Made by a program: the position numbers and the translations under genes. Below, in pieces: positions 38,224 through 48,864 of a DNA stretch of 64,000 nt. The stretch comes from Planctomycetota bacterium. GTDB lineage: Bacteria > Planctomycetota > UBA8742 > UBA2392. The notes under the pieces were generated by a model. The model saw nothing but the letters and a program-made list of their open reading frames with translations, did not search any database and had not been told where the DNA came from. The stretch covers positions 26,685 to 90,684 of the forward strand of contig JADLAK010000018.1 of the NCBI GenBank assembly GCA_020848275.1, in the 5' to 3' direction. Position 1 is the stretch's first letter, and each line of letters starts with the position of its first letter.

Positions 38224-38445
38224 ATGGCGCCGTTTGAACGAATCGCGGTTGATCCAGCCATCATGCGCGGCCAGCCTTGCATCAAGGGCACGCGCATTAC
38301 CGTGGCGTCCATTCTCGGCATGCTGGGCAAGGGCCACACTCGTGAGCGAATCCTTAAGGGTTATCCGGACCTCAAGCCCGAAGACATTGATGAGGCGCTT
38401 GCGTACGCGTCCTGGCGCATGACTGAATCGGAAGTTCACGCCTGA
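38224..38445 (+). CDS. DUF433 family antitoxin-like protein
   Basis: RIAVDPAIMRGQPCIKGTRITVASILGMLGKGHTRERILKGYPDLKPEDIDEALAYA. Confidence 0.9.
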   Translation: MAPFERIAVDPAIMRGQPCIKGTRITVASILGMLGKGHTRERILKGYPDLKPEDIDEALAYASWRMTESEVHA

Positions 38446-38460
38446 CCGCGACAAACGTCC

Positions 38461-38736
38461 ATGCAAATCGTAATCGATTGCTGTCTGACAACGGATTGGG
38501 AGCCGATCCTCAAAACCGCCGGCTTTGACGTGGTTCATTGGCGCAATATCGGTCCGATTCAGGCCAGCGACATTGAAATCGCTCGCTGGGCCGCAGCGAA
38601 CGATCACGTAGTGTTGACGCAGGATCTTGATTACGGCGCATGCCCGCATTCGTCTGTTGCCTTTGAAGTGAAATCAGACTGGTTGGTCGCAAACGCTGCA
38701 AAACCATCCACAGATGACGCAGATTGGCGCAGATAA
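38461..38736 (+). CDS. DUF5615 PIN-like toxin, C-terminus possibly truncated/replaced
   Basis: IVIDCCLTTDWEPILKTAGFDVVHWRNIGPIQASDIEIARWAAANDHVVLTQDLDYGA. Confidence 0.7.
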   Translation: MQIVIDCCLTTDWEPILKTAGFDVVHWRNIGPIQASDIEIARWAAANDHVVLTQDLDYGACPHSSVAFEVKSDWLVANAAKPSTDDADWRR

Positions 38737-38776
38737 AAGCGCTATCTGTGTTCATCTGCGCAATCTGTGGATGGCT
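38701..38776. repeat. Hairpin repeat CCATCCACAGATGACGCAGATTGGCGCAGAT
   Basis: CCATCCACAGATGACGCAGATTGGCGCAGATA ... TCATCTGCGCAATCTGTGGATGG. Confidence 0.85.
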
Positions 38777-38841
38777 GTTATGCAGTTCTTTGCGTCATTG
38801 CGCCTTTGCGTGAGCGCAGTTCTGTGGCTAAATAGCCCGCC

Positions 38842-40446
<1,605 letters not shown>

Positions 40447-40457
40447 GAAACTGCTTT

Positions 40458-40560
40458 TTGTCCACGGAAGACACGGAGAAACACGGAATGGCAGCGAATC
40501 AGTCAACGCTTCAGGAATACGCGTCTGTTTTCCGTGGTTTCCGTGCCTTCCGTGGAAAAA
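40458..40560. repeat. Word-repeat hairpin, CACGGAAGACACGGA family
   Basis: TCCACGGAAGACACGGAGAAACACGGAA ... TTTTCCGTGGTTTCCGTGCCTTCCGTGGA. Confidence 0.85.
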
Positions 40561-41180
40561 TGCTGTTGCTTTTGGTTTTTGTATTTGTGGCCGCATGTCC
40601 ACGCGATCCGCGCCTTGAACTCACGCCCGACCAGCAGGCGGTCGTCACGGCCGCTGAGCGTTACGCCGTGGCGCTCGGCAAGTCCGACTACGAGGGCATG
40701 TGGAATCTGCTTAGCCCCAGCAGCCAGGAGTGGGTTGTGCGCAACCTTGAAGGCGAAGGGGGCGTGCGCATGACCATTGCGCTGAAAACGAAGGAACTCG
40801 AAACCAACGCACTTGCCGGCAAGGAAAAAGCGGAGGCCGAGGCCTACCTGGCGCGCATGCCCAAGGCGCCCGAGCTCAAGGAGATGACCGGTAAGGACTA
40901 TTATATCTGGCAGCTCAAGCGCACGGTTACCGATGCCCAGCGCGCGGAAACCGCCCGGTTGTTCAATTTCAGCAACGTCCGCGAGGTGGTCGTGCCCGCC
41001 AACAGCGACATGGCGACCCTGGTGTTGAAGGCCGGCGATCCCGACCGTTACACTTTTGTACGGGCACGCGATGGCTGGAAATTGGAGCTTCCGCAGAAGC
41101 GTTTGCTCGATCTTGACGCGGCGCGGATGAAGGAAGTTGACGCAATACCCAAAAAAGAGCATGACGAAAGCCGCGATTAG
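40560..41180 (+). CDS. Lipoprotein-like protein of unknown function
   Basis: MLLLLVFVFVAACPRD lipobox; upstream part of the longer ORF is repeat sequence. Confidence 0.7.
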   Translation: MLLLLVFVFVAACPRDPRLELTPDQQAVVTAAERYAVALGKSDYEGMWNLLSPSSQEWVVRNLEGEGGVRMTIALKTKELETNALAGKEKAEAEAYLARMPKAPELKEMTGKDYYIWQLKRTVTDAQRAETARLFNFSNVREVVVPANSDMATLVLKAGDPDRYTFVRARDGWKLELPQKRLLDLDAARMKEVDAIPKKEHDESRD

Positions 41181-41237
41181 AAGTATTTGTCTTAGGCCAA
41201 AAGACTTGGGGACCAATCTTCCAAAGGAGGCGGGAAC

Positions 41238-41846
41238 GTGAAATCAATGACCAGAGTGACGCTGTTGCTCGTGCTTTGTGCGGGCGTGATTTACCTTGCG
41301 GGTTGCGGCGGCGGCGGCGGAACGGCCCAGCCGGAAGATATCGCCACGGGCGCAATCAACGCGATAAAGGGTGAGAACTTCACCGCGCTTTATAACTACG
41401 GACCGCAGTGGGCTCGCGATGCACAGCCCAAGGAGACCGAGGTGCGCAAGTGGCGCGCTAAGGAAAAGTGGGACTTGTGGAAGGACTTCAAGAAACGTTT
41501 TGACGGAGATGGCAACTTGGACCCGAAGAATAAGTCCGGCATCACCGAATCAGAAGAAAAGTGGATGGGCGCTTCAGACGCACAGCGCACGGCCGTGCTG
41601 ATGGGCCTCTACCGCATCTACAACAATGAGGAATGGGAGAAGCGCCTGAAGGAGGGTGACTGGTACCTCGACGGTCGTGACGTCAAGCTGGACATCGAGG
41701 GCCAAGGACGCGCGACGTTCACCTACAGGAACCGTTACAACGACACAATAACCGTCGTTTGCACTCGTGAGAACGCGCTGTGGTCGCTTGGAAACGTCAC
41801 GGTTGAGATGCCCAAGGATATGCCGAAGAAGCCGAAGGACGAGTAG
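41238..41846 (+). CDS. Lipoprotein, paralog of the following gene
   Basis: LVLCAGVIYLAGCGGG lipobox; strong SD AAAGGAGG; C-terminal half nearly colinear with 41926-42576. Confidence 0.75.
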   Translation: MKSMTRVTLLLVLCAGVIYLAGCGGGGGTAQPEDIATGAINAIKGENFTALYNYGPQWARDAQPKETEVRKWRAKEKWDLWKDFKKRFDGDGNLDPKNKSGITESEEKWMGASDAQRTAVLMGLYRIYNNEEWEKRLKEGDWYLDGRDVKLDIEGQGRATFTYRNRYNDTITVVCTRENALWSLGNVTVEMPKDMPKKPKDE

Positions 41847-41925
41847 TTTGGGTGAAATCTTCAACGGGCGCGACAATCTGTCGCGCCCGTTTTGTATTCT
41901 CGCGCCATCCCTAACGGAGAAGCCC

Positions 41926-42576
41926 ATGTTCCTACGCGTAGCAGCCGCAGGTTTTGTTTCGCTGGCCGTGCTGGCCGGCGCGGGAGTGATGCCGCAGTCG
42001 CGCGCCGAGGCGCCCGTGCCCGTCGAAATCCAGAGCAAAGCCGATGCGAAGACGCCGCAACAAGTTGGCCGCGAGATCATGGGCCACATTGCGGCGGAGG
42101 ATTTCACCAAGGTGTATGCGTACTGCCCAACGTGGGCGCTTGAGGCTGCGCCGGAAGAGACCGAAGCCCGCATCTGGCGGATGAGGGAAAAGTGGGACCT
42201 GTGGAAGACACTGAAGCGGGCCAATTTTGAAGGCGACGGCCCCAACAATCTCGATCCCAAGAGTAAGTCCGGGATTACCGACGACGAGGAAAAGTGGCTC
42301 GGCGCGACGGATGCCCAGCGAACGGCGGTCTTCATGGGCTTCTATCGAATCTACTCAAGCGACGACTGGGAAAAGCGGCTAAAGGCGCCGTGGTATCTCG
42401 ACAGCCGCAACGTGAAACTTGACATCGAGGGTCAGGGCCAGGCGACGCTTGTCTATCGGAATCGCTACAACGACTCCGTTACGGTCACGCTGAGTCGCGA
42501 AGATGGCAGATGGTTCCTTTCCAATGTTCAACTCAATATTCCCAAGGACCTGCCGAAGAAGCCGAAGGAAGAGTAA
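41926..42576 (+). CDS. Secreted paralog of the preceding lipoprotein
   Basis: Signal peptide MFLRVAAAGFVSLAVLAGAG; EEKWLGATDAQRTAVFMGFYRIY...VKLDIEGQGQATLVYRNRYNDSVTV. Confidence 0.75.
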   Translation: MFLRVAAAGFVSLAVLAGAGVMPQSRAEAPVPVEIQSKADAKTPQQVGREIMGHIAAEDFTKVYAYCPTWALEAAPEETEARIWRMREKWDLWKTLKRANFEGDGPNNLDPKSKSGITDDEEKWLGATDAQRTAVFMGFYRIYSSDDWEKRLKAPWYLDSRNVKLDIEGQGQATLVYRNRYNDSVTVTLSREDGRWFLSNVQLNIPKDLPKKPKEE

Positions 42577-42632
42577 CCAGTGACCGATGGGGCAGGCTGG
42601 AAGCCCGCCCCACGGGTCTCTATATTCCGCGC

Positions 42633-44120
42633 ATGTTCAAGAAGGTCCTGATAGCCAACAGGGGCGAGATTGCGCTGCGCGTGATCCGCGCGTGCAAGAA
42701 GCTCGGTATCGCGACGATTGCCGTTTTCTCTGACGCGGACGCTCATCTGCCCTTTGTTAAAGCCGCCGACGAAAGCCACTATCTTGGGCCATCGCCCGCC
42801 GCCGACAGCTATCTCAACGGCCCGCGCATTATCGAACTCGCCCAGCGCCACGGCGCTGAGGCCATTCACCCGGGCTACGGTTTTTTGAGCGAGAACCCGG
42901 ACTTCGCCGAACTTTGCGAAAAGAGCGGCATCGTCTTTGTTGGCCCGCCCAGCGCCGCGATCCGCAAGCTTGGCGACAAACGCGCCGCCAAAGCGATTGC
43001 GCAGCAGGCCAACGTACCCGTCACGCCCTGGGTCGAGTGCACAGCCGCCGACGTCGACAAAGTCGTGCCCGCGGTGGCCAAAATCGGCTACCCCGTCCTG
43101 ATCAAACCGGCGGCGGGCGGCGGCGGCAAAGGTATGCACCGCGCCAACGATGAAGCGAGCCTGCGCGAACTGCTGCCGCGCGCGGCGCGCGAGGCCAAGG
43201 CCGCGTTTGGCAAGGACGCGCTGCTGATCGAGAAGTTTCTCGTGAACCCGCGCCATATCGAAGTGCAACTGCTCGCCGACAAGCACGGCACCGTCCTGCA
43301 CCTTTTCGAGCGCGAGTGCTCGCTCCAACGCCGCAACCAGAAGCTGCTGGAAGAGTCGCCCAGCATCGCGCTTACGCCAGACCAGCGCGAGCGCATTTGC
43401 GGCGACGCCGTCCGCATCGCCAAGGCCGCGGGTTATCACAACGCGGGTACCTGCGAATTCCTGATGACCGGCGATAGCTGGTACTTCTGCGAGGTCAACA
43501 CGCGCCTGCAAGTCGAGCACCCCGTGACGGAGATGATCACGGGCGTCGATCTGGTCGAGCAGCAGTTCCGCGTCGCGAGCGGCGAGAAACTCGCGATCAA
43601 ACAGACGGACCTCAAGCAGAACGGCCACGCGATCGAACTGCGCATCAACAGCGAAGATCCCTTCGCCGATTTCATGCCATCTCTGGGCTACATCGAGGCG
43701 CTGCAAGTTCCTGAGGGTGAGGGCATCCGCGTTGATGCTGGTTATGCCGTCGGCGATTCCGTGACGCCGTTCTACGACAGTTTGATCGGCAAATTGATTG
43801 TGCACGGCAAAACGCGCGCGGAGGTGATCGAGAGACTAAAGGTCGCGCTGAAGGAATTCGTCGTGGTAGGGGTGGCGACGACGGTGCCGCTGCATCTGGC
43901 GTTCATGGACGACCCCGGCGTGCGCAAGGGCGACTTCCACATCCAGTACGTCGAGGCGCGCCTGAAGGATTTGCTGAAACGCGAGCGCGAGGAAGATGCG
44001 GCGGTTCTGGGTGCGCTGATGGAATACCGACGCCTCAACAAAATCCGCGAGGCCCAGGGCCGCGCAGGCGAATCGCACTTCGACCCGTGGAGCAGCAGTT
44101 CGCTGCCGCGGGTTCGGTAA
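42633..44120 (+). CDS. Biotin carboxylase subunit of acyl-CoA carboxylase
   Basis: MFKKVLIANRGEIALRVIRACKKLGI, AIHPGYGFLSEN, ECSLQRRNQKLLEESPS, EVNTRLQVEHPVTEM. Confidence 0.97.
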   Translation: MFKKVLIANRGEIALRVIRACKKLGIATIAVFSDADAHLPFVKAADESHYLGPSPAADSYLNGPRIIELAQRHGAEAIHPGYGFLSENPDFAELCEKSGIVFVGPPSAAIRKLGDKRAAKAIAQQANVPVTPWVECTAADVDKVVPAVAKIGYPVLIKPAAGGGGKGMHRANDEASLRELLPRAAREAKAAFGKDALLIEKFLVNPRHIEVQLLADKHGTVLHLFERECSLQRRNQKLLEESPSIALTPDQRERICGDAVRIAKAAGYHNAGTCEFLMTGDSWYFCEVNTRLQVEHPVTEMITGVDLVEQQFRVASGEKLAIKQTDLKQNGHAIELRINSEDPFADFMPSLGYIEALQVPEGEGIRVDAGYAVGDSVTPFYDSLIGKLIVHGKTRAEVIERLKVALKEFVVVGVATTVPLHLAFMDDPGVRKGDFHIQYVEARLKDLLKREREEDAAVLGALMEYRRLNKIREAQGRAGESHFDPWSSSSLPRVR

Positions 44121-44123
44121 AGA

Positions 44124-44282
44124 CGTTATCCACGGAGGACACGGAAGGCACGGAAAAGACAAAAGCTGCCCACAGATGACGCAGATTCACGCGGATGAAG
44201 CTTTGATCTGCGGGCATCTGCGCAATCTGTGGGCTGCCTTGGCAGTTTTCCGTGTAACTCCGTGTTTTCCGTGTAAGAAGCA
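44124..44282. repeat. Nested hairpin: CACAGATGACGCAGATT hairpin inside the loop of a CACGGA hairpin
   Basis: Outer arms ATCCACGGAGGACACGGAAGGCACGGAAAA / TTTTCCGTGTAACTCCGTGTTTTCCGTGTAA; inner CCCACAGATGACGCAGATT...CGCAATCTGTGGG. Confidence 0.85.
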
Positions 44283-44294
44283 GTTGAGACAGAA

Positions 44295-44810
44295 ATGGAA
44301 TACGAAGTCACAGTCGGCGAAAAGACCTTCACCGTGCGTTTTAGCGAGCGCGACGGGCAGCTCTACGTCACATCGCCGCGCGGGACTTTCCCGGTCAAGA
44401 TCGACACGCCCTTGCGCGCGAAAATCCAGCGCGTGCAGGTCAACGGCGGACCGGTGGCGTTCGGGTTCCATCGCGACAAGGAAGAAGATCGCGTTGTTCT
44501 CGACGGTGTGAACTACGAAGTCGCCGTGCGCGAGGCTGAACACGCGAAATTCACGGCGCTGTCGGCGCGACAGGGCGTCGCGACGCGCTTTGAGGTCAAG
44601 GCGCCGATGCCCGGCATGGTCGTGAGTGTGCGCGTGAAAGTCGGCGAAGTCGTGAAGAAGAACCAGACGCTGCTGTTTTTGCATGCAATGAAGCTTGAAA
44701 ACGATATCCGGTCGCCGCGCGCGGGCAAGGTTCTCGACATCAAGGTCAAGGACGGCAATGCGCTCGAAAAAGGCGCGCTGATGATCGTGCTTGGCCCCGA
44801 AGGCGTGTAA
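44295..44810 (+). CDS. Biotin carboxyl carrier protein
   Basis: VKAPMPGMVVSVRVKVGEVVKKNQTLLFLHAMKLENDIRSPRAGKV. Confidence 0.9.
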   Translation: MEYEVTVGEKTFTVRFSERDGQLYVTSPRGTFPVKIDTPLRAKIQRVQVNGGPVAFGFHRDKEEDRVVLDGVNYEVAVREAEHAKFTALSARQGVATRFEVKAPMPGMVVSVRVKVGEVVKKNQTLLFLHAMKLENDIRSPRAGKVLDIKVKDGNALEKGALMIVLGPEGV

Positions 44811-45184
44811 TGGCCAAACTCAATGCAATTGTCTGTTGCACTCAGGCGGTCTTCACAGATCCCTACTGGCATCTGATTGGCGTACTCGAGCAGATTTGGG
44901 TGCGCAGCAACGAAACGGCCCGATTTGATGTCTTTATCAAACTTGGGGACGTGTTGTCGACCTTCGATTCCGACATCACTATTGTTGTTAGATCCTTTGA
45001 TGATGGTCCAGGGGAGGTCATTGCGAACCGCACCCAAAAAACGCGCGGCGGCGGTGACGGAGTCGCGTTAGCCAAGTTCAGCCTTGAAGTGGAGTTCGAG
45101 AAGGAAGGCACCTTCAATGTGGAGGCGTATTTAAATGGTGCCTTGTTGGATGAGCAAAAGCTGAAAGTCCTTATAATCGATTGA
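44810..45184 (+). CDS. DUF6941-like small beta-rich protein (cassette 2, gene A)
   Basis: LNAIVCCTQAVFTDPYWHLIGVLEQIWV...KEGTFNVEAYLNGALLDEQKLKV; start overlaps stop of BCCP. Confidence 0.7.
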   Translation: MAKLNAIVCCTQAVFTDPYWHLIGVLEQIWVRSNETARFDVFIKLGDVLSTFDSDITIVVRSFDDGPGEVIANRTQKTRGGGDGVALAKFSLEVEFEKEGTFNVEAYLNGALLDEQKLKVLIID

Positions 45185-45185
45185 T

Positions 45186-45455
45186 ATGCGACCCAAGCAA
45201 CGAATTGTGAAGGACATCGTTTACATCACGACATACGTGAATGGCTGGCCGGTGGTGACCCCGACCGAAAGCACGGTCATCTACTACCCCAAGGCTACTC
45301 AAAGCAGGACAGAAGTTCTGCGGCAGTACGCGCAACTCGCTGAACGTCAAGCCGAGCATCAGCGCAGGATGGCCGAATATCAGCGCAAGTTGAACGAAGA
45401 TCGCGCCAAGCGCCTGCCCGCCAAACCCGCTGCCAAGCGCCGCAAGGCTGGGTAG
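45186..45455 (+). CDS. Small basic protein, 89 aa (cassette 2, gene B)
   Basis: Immediately downstream of gene A; basic tail RAKRLPAKPAAKRRKAG. Confidence 0.65.
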   Translation: MRPKQRIVKDIVYITTYVNGWPVVTPTESTVIYYPKATQSRTEVLRQYAQLAERQAEHQRRMAEYQRKLNEDRAKRLPAKPAAKRRKAG

Positions 45456-45503
45456 CGTCCGCCAACGCTTCACAATCGCCCGTTGTCCGCTATCCTTCGC
45501 GCC

Positions 45504-47168
45504 ATGAGCGTGCAGGACGATTACATCAAGTGGCTGGAAGGCAGCCGCAAAGCCTACGTCGCCAAGACGAAGGAACGGCGCGAGAAATTCGCGACCTCCA
45601 GCGGCATTGAAATCCCGCCATTGGCGACACCTGTGCCGGGCAGCCTCAGCGAGCAGGGCGAGGCCGATTACGCCGCCAAACAAGGTTTTCCCGGCGAAGC
45701 GCCCTTTACTCGCGGCGTTTACCCGAGCATGTACCGCGGGCGTTTCTGGACGATGCGCCAGTACGCGGGCTTTGGCGACGCGGAGGAATCCAACAAGCGT
45801 TATCGCTACTTGTTGCAGCAAGGCACCACCGGCTTGAGCGTCGCGTTCGATTTGCCCACGCAGATCGGCTACGACAGCGACCACCAGATGGCCGAGGGCG
45901 AAATCGGCAAGGTCGGCGTGCCGATTTCCTGCCGCGACGACATGCTCACGCTGCTCGATAACATCCCGCTCGACAAAGTCAGCACGAGCATGACGATCAA
46001 CTCGAGTGCGTCGTGCCTGCTCGCGTTCTATTTGCTCGTCGCCGAAAAACAGGGCGTGAGCTACGACAAGCTGCGCGGCACGGTGCAGAACGACCTGCTC
46101 AAGGAATTCGTCGCGCGCGGGACGTACATTTACCCGCCGCGCCACAGCCTGCGCGTCACGACCGACATAATTGAGTTCTGCGCCAAAGAGGCGCCGAATT
46201 TCAACGCGATCTCGATCAGCGGCTATCACATCCGCGAAGCGGGCAGCACCGCCGCGCAGGAAATCGCGTTTACGCTCGCCAATGGCCTGTGCTACGTGGA
46301 ACACGCGGTCAAACGCGGCCTGGACGTCAACGAGTTCGGCGGCAACCTGAGTTTCTTCTTCAATGGGCACAACAACCTGCTTGAGGAAGTCGCGAAGTTC
46401 CGCGCTGCGCGCCGCCTCTGGGCACGCCTGATGAAGGAGCGTTTCAAGGCGACGGACAAGGCCGCGTTGCAGTGCCGTTTTCACACGCAGACCGCAGGCA
46501 GCACGCTCACGGCCCAGCAGCCCGAAAACAATATCGTGCGCACGACGCTGCAGGCGCTGGGCGCGGTGCTGGGCGGCACGCAGAGCCTGCACACCAACAG
46601 CTTTGACGAAGCGCTGGCGCTGCCGACCGAAAAATCGGTCGAGATCGCGCTGCGCACCCAGCAGATCATTGCCTACGAGTCAGGAGTCTCCGACACGCCC
46701 GATCCGCTGGCCGGCAGCTATCACGTGGAGAAGTTGACTGACGAGTTGGAAGCCGCGGCTATTAAACTGATTGAGGATGTCGACAAGCGCGGCGGCAGCG
46801 TGGGCGCGATTGAGCAGCGCTTCATGCAGGGCGAGATCGCTCGCGCGGCGCTGGCCTATCAGCGCCAGGTCGAAAGCGGCGACGCCGTGGTTGTGGGGGT
46901 GAACAAGTTCAATACTGTCGAGAGCCGGGATCTGCCCCTTCAGAAGATCGATGCTGCGGCGACGCGCCGCCAGCTCGAACGCCTGAAGGCCTTCAAGACG
47001 GGCCGCGACGGGGCCAAGGTCAAGGCGGCCCTTGCCGACCTGCAAGCCACGGCCAAGGGAACCGGCAATCTGATGCCAAAGATACTTGCAGCTTTACGGG
47101 CGGACGCCACACTAGGCGACGTGTGCGATACCTTGCGCACGGTTTTCGGCGAGTATCGCGAAGGTTAG
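45504..47168 (+). CDS. Methylmalonyl-CoA mutase, catalytic (large/N-terminal) subunit without B12 domain
   Basis: [67 protein letters not shown] ends before a cobalamin-binding domain. Confidence 0.96.
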   Translation: MSVQDDYIKWLEGSRKAYVAKTKERREKFATSSGIEIPPLATPVPGSLSEQGEADYAAKQGFPGEAPFTRGVYPSMYRGRFWTMRQYAGFGDAEESNKRYRYLLQQGTTGLSVAFDLPTQIGYDSDHQMAEGEIGKVGVPISCRDDMLTLLDNIPLDKVSTSMTINSSASCLLAFYLLVAEKQGVSYDKLRGTVQNDLLKEFVARGTYIYPPRHSLRVTTDIIEFCAKEAPNFNAISISGYHIREAGSTAAQEIAFTLANGLCYVEHAVKRGLDVNEFGGNLSFFFNGHNNLLEEVAKFRAARRLWARLMKERFKATDKAALQCRFHTQTAGSTLTAQQPENNIVRTTLQALGAVLGGTQSLHTNSFDEALALPTEKSVEIALRTQQIIAYESGVSDTPDPLAGSYHVEKLTDELEAAAIKLIEDVDKRGGSVGAIEQRFMQGEIARAALAYQRQVESGDAVVVGVNKFNTVESRDLPLQKIDAAATRRQLERLKAFKTGRDGAKVKAALADLQATAKGTGNLMPKILAALRADATLGDVCDTLRTVFGEYREG

Positions 47169-47177
47169 GGGATAGCC

Positions 47178-47798
47178 ATGTGGGGTAAGAAAAAAGACAC
47201 CGTCGCCAAGCACCCGTCCAAGCCGGCCCTGGCCAAGGCGCCGTCCAAGGGCGCGATGCCGACGTCCAAGGATACCGGCAAGATCGACCGGCATTCCGCG
47301 CCCAAGCGCCCCACGATCAGCGCCACGAGCATGATCGAGCGCATGGAACTCGTGAAGGTGTGCGAGGGCATCGGCGCGCTGGCCATTGGCGGCCGCGGCG
47401 ACAAGGTCGCGATGGCTGTGGAAGCGCTGCACAAGTCCGCGCGCACGCTGCTGCTCCAGCAGCATCTCGATGTCTGGCTGCCGAAGTTCGAGGAGCACTT
47501 CGCGAACCTCGAGAAGGTGCTCGGCCCCGCCGAAGCCATCAAGCCCGAGAACCTCGTGACCGAGATTAAGGAAAAAGTCGCCAAGGGCGGTTTTCCCACC
47601 ATGCGCGAGTTTGTCATCCGCGTGGTATTGCCGGTCGTCAGCTACCACGGTCTGCTGTTGTTCTTGAACAACCAGGCCGGTGTACGCCTTCCCGACCACG
47701 CGCGTGACAAAGTCATCCAGAAGATGAACCACATCAACCGCATCCTTGGCGGCTCCTGTGCGGCGATGGTGTTGCAGGAGTCGATGAGCGTAGGATAG
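47178..47798 (+). CDS. Hypothetical protein, Lys-rich N-terminus, between mutase and epimerase genes
   Basis: Same-strand ORF directly downstream of the mutase; no family recognised. Confidence 0.6.
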   Translation: MWGKKKDTVAKHPSKPALAKAPSKGAMPTSKDTGKIDRHSAPKRPTISATSMIERMELVKVCEGIGALAIGGRGDKVAMAVEALHKSARTLLLQQHLDVWLPKFEEHFANLEKVLGPAEAIKPENLVTEIKEKVAKGGFPTMREFVIRVVLPVVSYHGLLLFLNNQAGVRLPDHARDKVIQKMNHINRILGGSCAAMVLQESMSVG

Positions 47799-47807
47799 AC
47801 GAATCAG

Positions 47808-47934
47808 AGCCCGTCGCGTAAGTCGAGCAAAGGGAGATGTCGCGCAGCAAAGCACAGCTTTGCAAGCGACGGGGCAATAAGATAAGGCTTTCAGTTGTTA
47901 TTGCCCCGCCGCTTGCCCAGCGGGCTCTGAGGAA
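47808..47934. repeat. Complex REP-like inverted repeat CAGAGCCCGTCGCGTAAG...
   Basis: CAGAGCCCG..CGCGTAAG ... CAAGCGACGGGGCAATAA ... TTATTGCCCCGCCGCTTGCCCAGCGGGCTCTG. Confidence 0.75.
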
Positions 47935-47937
47935 TTC

Positions 47938-48351
47938 ATGCGCCTTGATCACATCGGAATTGCGGTAAAGTCGATTGCCGCCTCGCGCAAATTTTACGAG
48001 GGTGGCTTGAAGCTCCGAGCGTTTCCACAAGTTGAAGAGGTAGCCGGGGAAAAGGTCAAAGTGCTCAAGCTCGACCTCGAGCCGGGCCTGCACATTGAGC
48101 TTCTTGAGGCCACGAGCCCTGACTCCGCCGTCGCCAAATTCATTGAAAAGCGCGGCGAGGGCATGCATCACCTGTGCTACGCGGTTGATGACGTCGTTGC
48201 TGCAACGCACGAGCTTGAGATGCGCGGCTTTGTCCCGATATGGGCCGAGCCTCACGTAGGGGCCGGGGGCTGCCTGGTGAACTTCTTTCACCCCAAGGAG
48301 ACCTTTGGGGTACTGACAGAACTGTCACAACCGCCGGTTAGCGGAAACTAA
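47938..48351 (+). CDS. mce: Methylmalonyl-CoA epimerase (VOC family)
   Basis: LDHIGIAVKSIAASRKFYEGGL...HIELLEATSPDSAVAKFIEKRGEGMHHLCYAVDDV. Confidence 0.95.
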   Translation: MRLDHIGIAVKSIAASRKFYEGGLKLRAFPQVEEVAGEKVKVLKLDLEPGLHIELLEATSPDSAVAKFIEKRGEGMHHLCYAVDDVVAATHELEMRGFVPIWAEPHVGAGGCLVNFFHPKETFGVLTELSQPPVSGN

Positions 48352-48528
48352 GTAGGGGGTTGGTGGTACTTGCGGGCTGTTTTTCCCGTCGCTAAACTCC
48401 CGACCCAAGCAGCTTTGTGCAGCAAGGCGCCTACCGCGCCCGATGTCCTGTGAGGGGAAACCATAAGCAGGGCCGCCTCGTTGGCGTGCCGTAGCCGTGA
48501 TTCAAACAGTACGTAGAGGAGACACAGC

Positions 48529-48783
48529 GTGCCGAGCCGCGAAGAAATCCAGGAATCCGTAGTGCAGATCGTTTGCGACCAGATGGGCGTCAGCCGTGAC
48601 AAGGTCACGATGGAGACGTCCTTTGTGAACGACCTGGGCGCGGACAGCCTCGATACCGTTGAACTGGTGATGGAGTTCGAGGACGAGTTCGAGTTGACGA
48701 TCCCGGACGAAGACGCCGAGAAAATCCAGACCGTGGGTGACGCGGTCAAGTACATCGAGGAAAAGACTGCCGCCAAGGGCTAA
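48529..48783 (+). CDS. acpP: Acyl carrier protein
   Basis: [42 protein letters not shown]. Confidence 0.97.
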   Translation: MPSREEIQESVVQIVCDQMGVSRDKVTMETSFVNDLGADSLDTVELVMEFEDEFELTIPDEDAEKIQTVGDAVKYIEEKTAAKG

Positions 48784-48864
48784 TTCCTGACGTTTGCGGG
48801 CAAGCGTCGATGCGCCCTCACGGCGTACGCGCTTGCCCGAACAGTTTTCGACGCAGAGGTTTGA

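Noticed and set aside
45171-46592. 473-aa minus-strand ORF
   Set aside because: Shadow frame of the methylmalonyl-CoA mutase gene.
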